A stretch of 64,000 bases of DNA from Berberis thunbergii (Eukaryota; Streptophyta; Magnoliopsida; Ranunculales; Berberidaceae): assembly GCA_003290165.1 (NCBI GenBank), contig QNQO01006220.1:1-64000 (forward strand). Reading direction: 5' to 3'. The translations under genes and the position numbers were made by a program. How positions within the stretch are numbered: the stretch's first letter is position 1; each line of letters starts with the position of its first letter. The notes beneath the pieces are model-generated. The model worked only from the letters and a program-made list of their open reading frames with translations, did no database searches and had not been told where the DNA came from. Of the stretch, positions 11,717 to 23,146 are shown one piece after another.

Positions 11717-14324
11717 CTGATCAGTAAGCAATGTTGATGAATTAAATATCAGAAGCATAAACCAGCCTGCATACATAGAGAGGATGTGTTTCAATTTCAC
11801 TGATATGGCTAAAGCCCCTCAACACAGAATGAAGGTGAAATAGGATATATAATCATGTGATGTGACAGACCCTGTGACTGTAAAATATGAACCACCTTAG
11901 AATTCCAATTCAAATTCTCTCACATGGTGCCTTTAACATAGAGGAACAAAATACTACAGACTCTCATTCTGTATGCTATTATGTGGGTGTTTTGACATGA
12001 GAGAAAAAATTAGACCTTTAACGATGTTTCCTTCTTTGGTATGCCTTCCATTCATCCTTCTTTCAAAAGGGTTCGGTCTCAAGATTTTAATATCAATTGG
12101 GATCATGTAATTTTAGTTCAATCACTTCTTCTGTTTGCTTTGTTTTCATGGTTCATAATAAAATTTGATCTTATAAAATTATAGATAAATAAACAAATAA
12201 ACCATGAACATACAACAATGTCTTGAAAAGATGGTTGGTTCAGCAACATTGATAGCAAGAATCATTTCTAGAACTACTTATTCATGCAAATAGGTAATGG
12301 CAACGTAATATAGACCACTTTTGAGCGCAATGGGGAAAAAAAGATTTTATATTGAAGAGGTGTATAAATACTTGGGGGATCTGAAATAATATGGTTCTGC
12401 AGTTCAAACTGAAGTTTCCTGTTTATGTCTCCCTATACCTTTTACATCCTTCGGCCAAATCTAGTTGCACATCCATCTTGGGATTGTAAATATTTTTTTC
12501 TAAATAACTTACTTTTGGATCCAAATTAAATAGTTTGTCTTTTTATAAGTTGACTGTTAGATTGGAATTTTTAGCAATAACTTGGAAACCAGTTCTTCAA
12601 TATTATCAAGTTGGATAATTGGTGATTTTTATTTTGTATGTTGAATTAAGGGGAGTCTATCAACAATTTTGTGTCAATTGTCATATTGAGTTTTAGGAAT
12701 GATTAAAAGTATTATCTACAAATATTGCAAATGAAAAACAAAATAAATATTATGGCCAAGGAAAAGCAAAGATTGATGGAAAGCAAAAAAAAAAAAATTT
12801 ATGGAAACGGAAGCCAAAAACTGGTGATTTCTTCAGATCTATAAAGTTAGACAATGGCCAGTAATGTGATCAAATGTGAGTTGAGTAAAATGAGGCACGA
12901 GAGGAAATAGTTCAATTGGTGATAGCTTCAAGAAAAATAATTCAACGAATAAGAAAGTGGCATTTGATTGTACTTATTGTGTCTAAAATAATAAAAAGGA
13001 TCATAGGTATGAGTAGAGTATGCGCTTTGTGGGTTTGTTTGATGTTAGTAGGCTAGAGGTGCTCTTTATTTGATTGTTTTTAGGACTTTGAGGGTTCAGG
13101 TTGTTTTCCTCAAGGTCGGTCTGCCTCTTTCCTTTTCACAACAAAACATTTTTTGCCTCTTTCCTTTTCACAACAAAAAACATTTTTTCTAGCATCAGGG
13201 AAGTGGTTATTGTCATATCAATTGTAATCCTCAAGGTTGGTCTGCGTCTTTCCTTTTCACAACAAAACATTTTTTTCTAGCATCAGGGAAAGGTTCTTGT
13301 CATATGAATTGTTTTTCTATTCTGATTCTAATAAATCTTTTATCTTGGCATAAAAAACATGTTTGGCATAACAAAAAAATGATAAAAGAAGTGTAAGGCA
13401 TAGGGAAGAAAAAAGATCTTGATCTTGGAGATGACCTTCAATCTCAAGTTTCCCAATAGTGTAATTAGATGAAGGAAAGGATAATTTCCAAAAAAAAACT
13501 AAAACATCAATAATTATCTCCGTAAAGTGATCGACCTTTTTCCTCCATATGTTGCCTCCCGATGTTTTTACCTATAATTGTTCTTTAAAACCAATTATGA
13601 CCTTGGATTTTCTTTTAGTCTTTCTTGCTTCTATGAAAGATCGCATATCGACTCCAACATCTGAAACAATTGAATGGCAGTTGTTTCTTTGCCTTGCACC
13701 GTTGCACGGTTAAAGAACAACAATTAAATTTTCAAGTATCAAATTTTTGTGGCTCTCTTAATTTCTTCGATCAAATGGAAGAAACTTCTTCCATTAAATA
13801 TTTGCACTTTTTTCAGCTAAGGGGCAGAATATTCTTACCTATCAGATCATAGAAAGGCCAATGTATCTTGTCGAAACAAATCCAAGGATGGTTCAGACAA
13901 CTTAAATTAGACTAGTTAGCTGATATGTTGAGGCAACTTGTGTGCACTTCATCGATTCATAAAGCTAGTCATTTGTTTTGTCTAGAATACGCGGTCATCT
14001 TACGCCGATTTAAGTTCCATTAACTGAACTTGAAATATCCTGATTCCCATAAAAGCAGTTTGTTGTAGTTGTTCTTCAATTAAACTTGCCAACTGATTCA
14101 ACCAAATACCTAAGATCGTACCCTTTATCTTATCCTTGTGCACAAAACAAAGAAAATGCATGCTCGGTGAGCTTAAGGAAGTTCGAGTTCCTACACGATT
14201 TTAGTGCTCACAATCTATTTCTAATGACTAATTCACTGTAAATAACCCACTAAACATAATGCAAAATGAATTTGTGAATAAATAACACAGTGACAAAAAT
14301 TCACAAGTAAACCAAAAAAAGAAC
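11717..14324. other. Apyrase intron 1
   Basis: This is intron sequence between apyrase exons 1 and 2. It contains one imperfect tandem repeat (see the separate entry) and otherwise nothing recognisable. Confidence 0.5.
13108..13290. repeat. Imperfect nested tandem repeat
   Basis: The string CTCTTTCCTTTTCACAACAA followed by an A-rich ACATTTTTT tract occurs three times. The longer unit, including TCAAGG(T)CGGTCTG upstream and TCTAGCATCAGGGAA downstream, occurs twice. Confidence 0.75.
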
Positions 14325-14928
14325 CTGTTATGACGGATGCCCATTCGTCCTTGAATTGAAACCCCGAAGATCTCAACACCCGCCTACAAGACTCCAGAAT
14401 TGCCTCCCTTGCTTCGAAATCAACCATTTGAATCCCTTCACTTGCCATAAGCCACAATTTGGTCTCCTTCCACTCCAACTTGGGAACTTTCTTCTTCCCA
14501 AACTCCACCAGACTCAAAATGGAACTCCCTGCATTATCAGGATCCGACTCAAACTCAGTAAACCCCGGTCTCACCATGAACGAAACCGAACCCTAGCCAT
14601 CATCAAAGGGGATCATCCCTTGGTTCAAAAACTCAAACACATGGATTCTTGACCCGAACCTTCCAGCATTGATGATCAAACCGAAACCTTTGGACCTCTG
14701 CTCGTCGAATTTGGAGGATTGGTGGATCCCTCTACCGATTGAGAAGATGTAGAAGAGGAATAAGACGAGTAAGAAGGATGCCGCGGCGATTCAGAGGTTC
14801 TGGCGAGATTGGGATGAAGAAGAGGGTTTGGGGAAACGAGAGGGGAAGTGCATTCGAGGGTGTAATTGGGTTTTGTGTGGTGGAACGTACGATGCAGAAA
14901 CCCTAGATTGGAGGTTTGAGAAATCCAT
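14325..14928 (-). pseudogene. Apyrase exon 1 with two premature stop codons
   Basis: This 604-nt exon runs from an ATG at 14928-14926 to the donor ACAG|GTTCTT at 14325 and ends in phase 1, matching exon 2, which supplies the other two bases of a Gly codon. Codon 46 is TGA just before the membrane segment, where a Trp (TGG) would be a natural ancestor. Codon 112 is TAG shortly after the ACR1 region. Because both nonsense codons sit inside one exon, alternative splicing between known exons cannot remove them. A downstream ATG at 14577 would give a protein lacking the signal anchor and ACR1. Confidence 0.8.
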
Positions 14929-17900
14929 GTTAAAGAATGTGAAGAGATCGATGGATCAGTCGATTGGGGGATGGATTGAATTAGTAGAGTCAGCAAATCT
15001 CACTCGATTTGAGAATAGAAAAAAATTAAATGAGAGTGGTTTTTGGAGAGATGGAAGTTTTTTGGTCTTCTTCCCCTTGTCCACAAGTATCAGTCATGGA
15101 GATGTTACTTAGAATTTTACAGCTTCTTCGTTCACACTGGCGTGACCACTTTAACCATGAAAGAAACACTGTTTTCTTAGGTGGCAACTTTGTGGGCGAG
15201 GAAAACAGCTAGGGGGGGAGCACTTCAAGAAAATTTTATATGGTTATTTGGATTTCGGAAACATCTATCTTCTATCAAACAATTCTGATTGGTTTTTTGT
15301 CCTATTCGGCAAAAATATGTTTGTGGTAAAACTTTAAGTGAAAAATTAAACCCTCGATACTTTTCTCCTCTCCACACCTCCGCGAGGTCCTCTCCCTCTC
15401 ACCCTCCTCTGTGATTCCAATTTGCCACCCGCCACCACCATCGTCCAACTCCCTCCCCCCTTATCCATCTCCCCCCAACGCTCTTCTTCTCAAACCCTAA
15501 CTGGCACAATACACATGAACGCAAAAGCTCGCTTGGACAGTTTGTGAATCACTTTGTTTGCCACAATCAATGTTGAAGGCTTCCTGTTGTCATACCAGTT
15601 AACTATGTCTGCTCTTATTTGTGTTTGAAGAAGGGAGGAAGGCTTGGACACAGGTGATTGCAGAGACAAAGTGTGTCTGCCCAACAGGTGATGCAAACAA
15701 TTTTTTAAATCCCCAAATCTCTCAAAGATAGAAACTTTTTTAAATTCCCTCATGGTGAAGAAATCCAGAAAACCCTCTCCCCTCTCGCCCAAATTTTGAC
15801 GTAATCACATGGTCAGCAAATTCAAGACCCCATTTCGCTCGAAGATGAGAGGGTCACTCAGATTTCAAACCCCATCTCGATTGAGGAAGAAATGAAAACC
15901 CTAAGAAGAAGAAGAAGTTTCTCCACAAGGTTTTGACCTTCTCCCCTAATTATTCATCTCACTCTGCCAAAGGGAGAAGAAGGGTTTCTAGATTGGTTCT
16001 TACAACCACCACCACCACCGATTCTCAAAGCAGATAAGAAGAAGGACCAAAGAAGGAGAGGGCGAAAGAAGAAGAAGATACCTTGTTGAAAAAGTGAAGA
16101 ATACACGAATTGAGAGAACCGAACTGAAGAAGAACAGGAAATCGGTTTAGATCTCCTTCCACGTAAGATCCTTCTTCTTTTTTAGATCTCCTATTTTTCT
16201 TCTTCTTCATATTTGTTTCAGATTTTTTTTTCTTCTTTCAGCAAAGCAAAACAATTTGATTTTTTTTTATCTCTTCTTCTTCTTATTTTTTTTGTTGATT
16301 TCATTCTTCGATTCGATGATTTACTGGAATGTGAATGATCTATTGGAATGTGATTTAGGTCAAAGTACACTAAGTTGTGGTTTTGTTACTGATTTATGTG
16401 GTTTTGCTTTATGCAAGTATGCACTTGAGCAATGTAAACCTTCACTATTGACAGGGATTTAGAGTTTGTCTAAAATTGGAACATATTCAGGGATTTAGAG
16501 TTTGTCTAAAATTGAATTTCTTTGTTCACAAATTGCTGTAATTTTTGTGTAGTTAGGGATTTAGAGTTTGTCTAATCTGTTGAATTCTCTCTAACACTGT
16601 AGTCAGGGATTTAGAGTTTGTCTAGAAGAGCAACCAAAGAGAAGAAACTCAAGGTATGATTGATTCCCTCTTTGATGATTTTTGGGTATTTTTCATCTAG
16701 CTGATTTCCCTCTCTAAATCCTTGGTCTTTCTCATCTAGCTGATCAAACAACTTGCTGCGGGTGACGTGAATTGGGCTGTAGACTAAGGACAGCAGCGTG
16801 ATTTCAAGAAGTGATCCATGCACCTAGCTCTCACTCCACTTCATCCCAGTTATGAACTTTGGTCACGAGAGGATGTCGAGTCTCTGGTTCCATCTTGCTC
16901 ATACGGTACGAATTTTTATAATCAAACAGTAAGACCTTAATTCCAACTTCTGCACACTCCAAGGCATAACGTGCATTTGTCATCAATCATTTAAGCCCCT
17001 AAATATCTGTAAAATCAATTGGCACCATTTTGTTATGGGAGATAAATGGATGAAGAAGATGACGTACATGGTGTCTAACAAAAGGGAAACAGTAAGATAG
17101 CATAATTAGATTAGCAAACATGTAAAAAAAAATTAGGAGGAATAGGTTTGAAACAAGTATACCTAGAGATGTAAGAAGCTGAGATTACAATTACAGATAT
17201 TAGAAGAGTATGGTTATTACCTGCATATTTCTGCCTTTGGTTTTGAATTTCCATCCAAAGCAAAATGGTTTCCAAACTGAATTTTTTTAAACAATCGGAG
17301 ATAGTGCTCTTCAATCCACTCAATTGTGAGGTCATTTATTACATTTTGTCAATACCTTCAATTACAGTTGATATAAAGCTCTCTTTTACATGTTTATTTC
17401 TTAATACTTACACAACGACCGATGGATTGCAAAACCTAGATAGTTTATGGAGAGCACTTTGAGCACCCAGGAGAGGCTGAATCCCTGTCTTAAAGTAAGG
17501 AGTACGTCTTGAAGAACTCATGAACCCGGATATCAGCTGCTAGATTTAAAAAAAAAAAACCAACTCCATTAAAAGAAGGTCATACAGTTGGAGTCTGTAT
17601 CAGATTAGTGGGCTACAGTATCAAATTTTCTTGGTGTATAGTTCAACATCCAAATATTTGAGCATGCTATGCTAGGCGTACAAATTTATTCACGAAGTGT
17701 GTTGCATGGCCTAGACTCTGCCTAAACACAAATGTTACTGGAATTCTCACTTAAAATAGTCATTCAGACCCATGCAGTGGCATAGGAATAGATCCACTTA
17801 ACCTAAATGTTAATATAAGATTGTTTTTCAAGTTATCGATGTGTTAAAGTTGGCTCTTTAATTTATTTTGAAGCTTCAATCCGAATTAAGAACATGATTT

Positions 17901-18039
17901 TTATTTATAGAGATGGTGGGTTTAAAACACTAAACCACAATTAGCATCTCTCAACAGGTTGGTTTCTTATCATAGCAAAGCTCAAGTAAACATACTAAAA
18001 AGAAGAGATCAAAATCTGGGTGAAAGAAGAGATAAAAAA
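14929..18039. other. No recognisable gene upstream of the apyrase remnant
   Basis: This probably includes the former apyrase 5' region. It holds pyrimidine/purine-rich tracts (15.35-15.5 and 16.1-16.3 kb). The minus-strand reading frame at 15792-15490 (100 codons) has no motif I recognise. Confidence 0.4.
16452..16625. repeat. Dispersed direct repeat, four copies
   Basis: The string AGGGATTTAGAGTTTGTCTA occurs four times at irregular spacing (about 40, 70 and 50 bp apart). Confidence 0.85.
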
Positions 18040-18460
18040 TCTCACTACTATTCTCTTCATTAACACTACTATGAACAGGTAACTCATCACATCATTCATT
18101 ATTTGATTGATTGAAAACTTCTCTGCATCTTCAGTATGTGTTTGATTGAAAACGTCTCTATCTGCAGCATTCACAGCTTCCATATGTGCATCACATAGAG
18201 CATCCAACTTCCATATGTTTGTTTACTACATATTTGTAGCTTCAGTACATGCTTCCATTTTTGCCTTACATGTTTCCATTTTTTGTAGCATCCATAGCTT
18301 TAGTACATCATGCTTCCATTTTGGTAGCATCCATAGCTTCCTCATTTGTTTTTTGATTTTTTTCCTTACATGTTGTTCACTCAATTAACATTAGTTGCAT
18401 GTCATTTCGGTATCTTTCAACATTTCTCAAGTCAAAGGTGTTGTATGATCTTTGTGTTGT

Positions 18461-18680
18461 CTCAGGAGTTGTTTCAGGAAGGCAGTTAATTCAAAAGAGT
18501 CGATGAGTTGATTAGATTTCCGCCATTAACAGGTACCTCGACTTCTTTTCTCTCTATTCTCTTCTTCTTCTCAGGAGCTGTTTCAGGAAGGCAGTCAATT
18601 CAAAAGAGTTAATTAGTTGATTGGATTTCCGCCATTAACAGGTACCACAACTTCTTTTCTCTCTATTATCTTCTTCTTCT
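18461..18680. repeat. 109-bp tandem duplication
   Basis: Two copies start at CTCAGGAG (18461 and 18570). Both carry TTTCCGCCATTAACAGGTAC and a pyrimidine-rich tail. They differ by scattered substitutions. Confidence 0.88.
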
Positions 18681-18894
18681 TCTAATTAGTTAATTGATTT
18701 CGTTATTGAATGAAGTTGGTTTGTTTCAAGTTCTTGACGAAAGGGAACGGGCGGTTTGCTTCAAGCTTTGTGTTCTTGACGAGCTTTGTTCTTGCAATTG
18801 TTCTTGATGTGATTTCAGGTTAGTTTCTCTCAAACGTCTCTCTCACAAACACTAAAACGTGATTTCAGGTTAGTTTCTCACAAAAACTAAAACA

Positions 18895-19052
18895 TGACTT
18901 ACTGGAATGTGAATGATCTTTGGAATGTGATTTACTGGAATGTGAATGATCTTTGGAATGTGAATGATTTACTGGAATGTGAATGATTTACTGGAATGTG
19001 AATGATTTTTGGAATGTGATTTACTAGAATGTGAATGATCTTTGGAATGTGA
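18895..19052. repeat. GGAATGTGAATGAT short tandem array
   Basis: Units of TTACTGGAATGTGAATGAT and TTTGGAATGTGA alternate repeatedly. The same unit occurs once at about 16318-16360, linking the two places. Confidence 0.85.
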
Positions 19053-19890
19053 ATGATAGTTTTCCACAGTAGGAAGAAGATGGAATTTTGGAGTTGTATG
19101 TTCTTTCACAATAAAGTTTCCATTCTTGGATTGAATGGTTCCATTTCATATAGAATATAGGGACACTGTTCACTGTTGCATTTATTTCTTGCCACTGTTG
19201 CATTGTATAGTCTGCCCAGAATAGCCCTTTATGTGCTAGATACACATTCTCAATCGAATTAAATGCATGTCTACAATATTTGGTAACTTCTAACAGACAG
19301 TTGTGACAATAACAACACGAGTGATGCATTCATTATTCTTTTTTGTTTATTGACCTGATTAGTTATATAGCCTATTAATTGAAGTTTGTTTTTTAGGAAA
19401 GAAAATGTGGTTTGCCCAAGAAGAAGGCTATGCGAAGAACTTTTTCCTCTGGTTCCTCACTTTTTATTCTTTATCTAGTGCTACCTTTTTTCATTCAATT
19501 TGGGTTTTGGGATTTTTAAATACTACAACCAAAGCCTTAACTTTCTTCTCAAATTTCTCACTTTCATTAGTAGGGTATTGGGTTTGAGTTGAGTTTAATT
19601 TATCTATTTCAAACACTATGCCAAGATTTCCAAATCAACAAGTGTACAACATTGATCTTTCCTCTTCCATATTAAGTTGAAACCTGGGTTTTGGTTTTCC
19701 TATTCCCTAGCTCAACCCTTGCCATTGAAAAACCAACAGAAGAACATACGAGCTTTGCCCACCAACAAAACCACCAAAAGAACAACAATCTCATATAAGG
19801 TTATCACTTCTCTTATCTACTCCCCTTAATTTTACTTTGTATATTTAATTCTCTCACTAATTCATAGTTGATTGAGAGGCTTTTTGCTTT

Positions 19891-20006
19891 TGAAATGGTG
19901 AGAGATTTTGGTGTTTGAAAAGGTGGGTTCATGTTCTCTGTAAAACCTTGAAATGGTAAGAGACTTTGGTGTGTGAAAAGGTGGGTTCATGTTCTCTATA
20001 AAACCA
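19891..20006. repeat. 58-bp tandem duplication
   Basis: Two copies start TGAAATGGT at 19891 and 19949. Both run through GGTGGGTTCATGTTCTCT. Confidence 0.9.
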
Positions 20007-20916
20007 TCAATATTGGTGAGTTCACTGAATTAATTAATTTTTCCTATTTTTTTTTACTTGAGAAACCAATGTGGCAAAGTTGTAGGTCAGATAGATGGAT
20101 TGAATTCTCCCATAAAAACATGTTTATAGTTTGATGTGGGTTACTAGAAATGTTGACGATTGGGTTGTTAGTGTATATATGTTCTGTGGTATCCTTTTTT
20201 ATTTTTATGTTTTATTTTTGGAATGTTATCTCAACTCTTATATGGTTCATCCTAGCTAGCTATACTTCCATTTTGAAAGTTTAGTAGATGCTACGACATT
20301 ACACGGTAGCCATGTCGGATGGGTTCATTACATGAATTTAACTAAAAGAAAAAAAATGTATGTGTAGTGCCAACGGATGATAGGTGGCTATATGTGGGTG
20401 TTCTATTCTCTTATTTTTCCATAATTTAATCTAAAAGATTTTTTCTTGGTGGAAAATGGTGATAATGCCGGAGAGCGCAATCCTCACCCCAGCGTATTTT
20501 AGCGAGAACCACTTCTCTCAGCCTTCAATCCAATTGCCATGTTTAGGTATCCCTTATTTTATGTTTTGTTTTTATTTGAGTTTTTTTAAGTTGTGGGGTT
20601 TGTTAGATTTGGTTATTTATATTGCTTTTGAGATTGTTCTAGAGTTTGAGTTGTAACTATTCATTCATCATGTTGGTTTGAGAAAATTTTGTTTTCCAAT
20701 TGAGATCGATTTAATTAGTTCTTCTTACATCTCTAACTTGATGAAAGTTTGAGCCTTTGATAATGGGTTAAATAGATTTACTGAATATTTGAGGGAATGG
20801 GGAAGAAATTTCAAATCATTTGAAAAATCAAGAGCTCGAACAACCAAATATTTTGGTCCATGGACCATAGCATGGTTGTCTGTTACAATTCAAAGAGTAG
20901 TTTTATTGTTCACAAA

Positions 20917-21180
20917 ACTTGCTTGCTAGCTTAATTTGTTTTAATTTCATGTTATTGTCATTAATCACGACTTCATAATATTTGCTTTTAGAAATGAGTG
21001 TTTTAGAAATGGTTGTGAATGGGAGGGTGTTGCTTGCAGGTAGTTTGTTTGCTAGCTTAATTTGCTTAAATTTCATGTTATTGTCATTAATCATGACTTC
21101 ATAATATTTGGTTTTAGAAATGAGTGTTTTAGAAATGGCTGTGAATGGGAGGGTGTTGCTTGCAGGCAACTTGCTTGCTT
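20917..21180. repeat. 126-bp tandem duplication
   Basis: Two copies are aligned at GCTAGCTTAA (20925 and 21051). Each ends in GGGAGGGTGTTGCTTGCAGG, and they are nearly identical. Confidence 0.9.
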
Positions 21181-21289
21181 GCTTGGTGATAGTTTAATTT
21201 GCTTGCTTGGAAATACAATCAGATTCTCATTTGCTTGGTTTGAATCAATACAATCAAGTAATCAATACCATAAATATATTTAGATTCTC

Positions 21290-21450
21290 ATTTTGGAACC
21301 GTAGGAACCGGACCGTTCCAAACAGTTCGAGTTAGGTTCGGTCTCAATGTTCAAAATAAGGGAATATGGACCGGACCGGATCCGTCAAATTTAAACGGTT
21401 CGAGTTAGGTTCCTCAAAATTTGGAGCCGATCCGGACCGTGCCCACCCAT
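21290..21450. repeat. CCGGACCG/GGTTCGAGTTAGG motif block
   Basis: This is a short block of degenerate GGACCGGACCG and GTTCGAGTTAGGTTC motifs. Similar compositional blocks occur at 28085-28250 (GGGATGAGATCGG type) and 63540-63625 (GGTTCGGTTCAG type). Such blocks are commonly seen inside plant transposon debris; I do not assign a family. Confidence 0.4.
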
Positions 21451-23099
21451 ATTGGAAAGATTACAATGCAAACATGTATGATGTAAATAATTCGTCAATG
21501 GAAAAAGAATACACTTGATGAAAATCTCATTCGAAAAAAAAAAAACGTATGACGAAATTTTTTTTTTGCCATGATTTAGAATTTATCCGCCATGAATGGA
21601 AACATGGTGATCATGAATGATTTACAATTTTTTATGAATCTAAACTATGGTGACCATGGAAACACCTTCATGTATAGTTCTTTTTAGAGGGCTTGAACAC
21701 TTGATGGATCATTTGGTTTTTTTTTATTTTATTTTATATATCAATGAAAAGAATACAATGGAAATTTTATTTTATTTTTACCATAATTGATGGAATGAAT
21801 ACAATGGAAAAATGTATGATTGAAAGAATAATGTCAATTCCATAAGAAAAATGTATGATGGAAATTTTTCCACACATATATGGTTCTTTATTCCACCTTT
21901 TTATAGTCTTTGCTTTTGGTTAAATTGATGGTTGGTCCAAAAAGATAGCTCAATTGTAAAGTTTTGGTTGCAATCTAAAAACATTTCCTTTTTCTTTTCA
22001 GGGATCGCTAACATTGCATTGTGCCTGACTGTAATTATGGACAACTTAGTTAAAAAAACACCCTACTTTGAAATGATGATTTTCGGACAGGTACTATAGT
22101 AGGTTGATACTACATCTTACTTCAAATTGGTTATCTCATATATATGACACCTTTTTTGTTTGCAAGTGGATTCAGCCGTACAAGGAATTGTAAGAAAAAT
22201 GCATAGTTTTTCCACCATAATTAGACAATTTTCTCCTTAAGAAAAAAAACTTTGATGTACTTAAATGTTTTATACTGCAATATTTTGATAATTAAATGAT
22301 AATTTTGGTGTGTAGAGATATTATGTGGTGTTCATGTCATTGATTGCCATTATAAATTTTTATGACAGGTTTCAATATTGAAAAATACGGAGGAAACTCT
22401 GTCGAAATTTTCATTTTTTAATTGTTCATGACATTGATTGTCATTATAGTCACTTATGTGAAGTATATTTTCTTATGACATGTTCAGATAAATTACTTTA
22501 TTCAAAAAATGACATTTTTTGGATATAATGATATTGTGTGCATGTCTCTTTGACTGTTTAAAACCATGTTCTACTACCAAACCTCTTTTAATATTGAAAA
22601 CGTTGATTATATATTGCGATGAGGCAACAATTTTTGTGAATGCCAAATTATGTGAGGTACAAATGCATATGACAAGTTTAAATATTGAAAAAGGGGAAGC
22701 TCTGTCAAAATTTTAAATATTTTTAATTTTTTGTAAAAGATTCATCTTGATATTCTTCTAAACCGAATGTGCCATTCTGTTTGCCCTAATTATGTTTCTT
22801 CAACTGCTGCTTTACTAAACCGGGCATCAATTTCAACCAAAACTCACTTGGACAAACATGGGATATTTTTTAATATTGAATTCTTTCATTGTTATTTTTA
22901 GTTAAGCTGACATTTGATGGAGATTAAATTCCTTAGCACATTGGTTGCGTTGATCAGTTTTATTAACATTGTTTTACTATTCAAGAGAATTAACTTTTAC
23001 AAAATTAATTCATCATAACTGTTGTAATAAACAATTATACAAGTGTTTTTAAAAATCGAAACAAAGCTCCAAATGTGAGTATTCGACATAGCCGTGAAG

Positions 23100-23146
23100 G
23101 TAGGATGTAATCTGCAATAGTGCCAACGGCACGGGTATTACACTAG
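23100..23146 (+). mobile_element. Helitron 3' terminus, plus strand
   Basis: The sequence GTGCC-AAC-GGCAC forms a short stem-loop, then GGGTATTACA, then CTAG at 23143-23146, followed by a host T. This matches the hairpin-plus-CTRR-T ending of Helitrons and has the GGCACGGGTATTA form common in plants. The upstream extent is unclear. A TC-start preceded by A at 18040 (TCTCACTACTATTCTC) is a possible but weak 5' end. If it is correct, the element would be 5.1 kb and would contain most of the tandem duplications listed above. Confidence 0.5.

Larger units (their letters stand above)
3101..14928 (-). pseudogene. Decayed apyrase (GDA1/CD39 nucleoside phosphatase, APY5/6-like), partial
   Basis: Four exons on the minus strand read in consistent phase: 14928-14325, 11716-11604, 8130-8023 and 3149-3101. 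Exon 1 gives a short cytosolic N-terminus, a membrane segment (FLLVLFLFYIF), the degenerate nucleotide-binding motif NAGRFGSRIHVF and the stretch EAILESCRRVLRSSGF. Exon 2 gives EEGLYAWLAANYALGTLGGD and GIVELGGASVQ (ACR3 and ACR4). Exon 3 gives VTFASRKPLSVEFSR. Exon 4 is short (DMAWESLLDHSKLLSS). Apyrases are membrane-anchored Golgi or secretory enzymes that hydrolyse NTPs and NDPs. Exon 1 holds in-frame TGA (14791-14793) and TAG (14593-14595) codons. ACR1 has lost the DxGSTGTR consensus, and ACR2 reads LMASEGIQ instead of roughly LMATAGLR. The C-terminal half is not in the window. I infer a non-functional copy. Family identity is very likely; exon 4 is the least certain. Confidence 0.82.

Noticed and set aside
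14676..14996. 106-codon minus-strand open frame
   Set aside because: It is a shadow frame of apyrase exon 1. The homologous frame is the neighbouring one with the TGA and TAG stops.
14828..15112. Plus-strand frame of 94 codons opposite the apyrase N-terminus
   Set aside because: It overlaps the apyrase exon antisense, has no motif, and lacks splice or start context.
15490..15792. 100-codon minus-strand frame
   Set aside because: No recognised motif, splice context or neighbouring exon. Left as unassigned sequence.
18040..18060. TCTCACTACTATTCTC as 5' end of the plus-strand Helitron
   Set aside because: It fits the TC rule and is preceded by A, but it is too weak to define the element without other copies. 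Mentioned only as a candidate.
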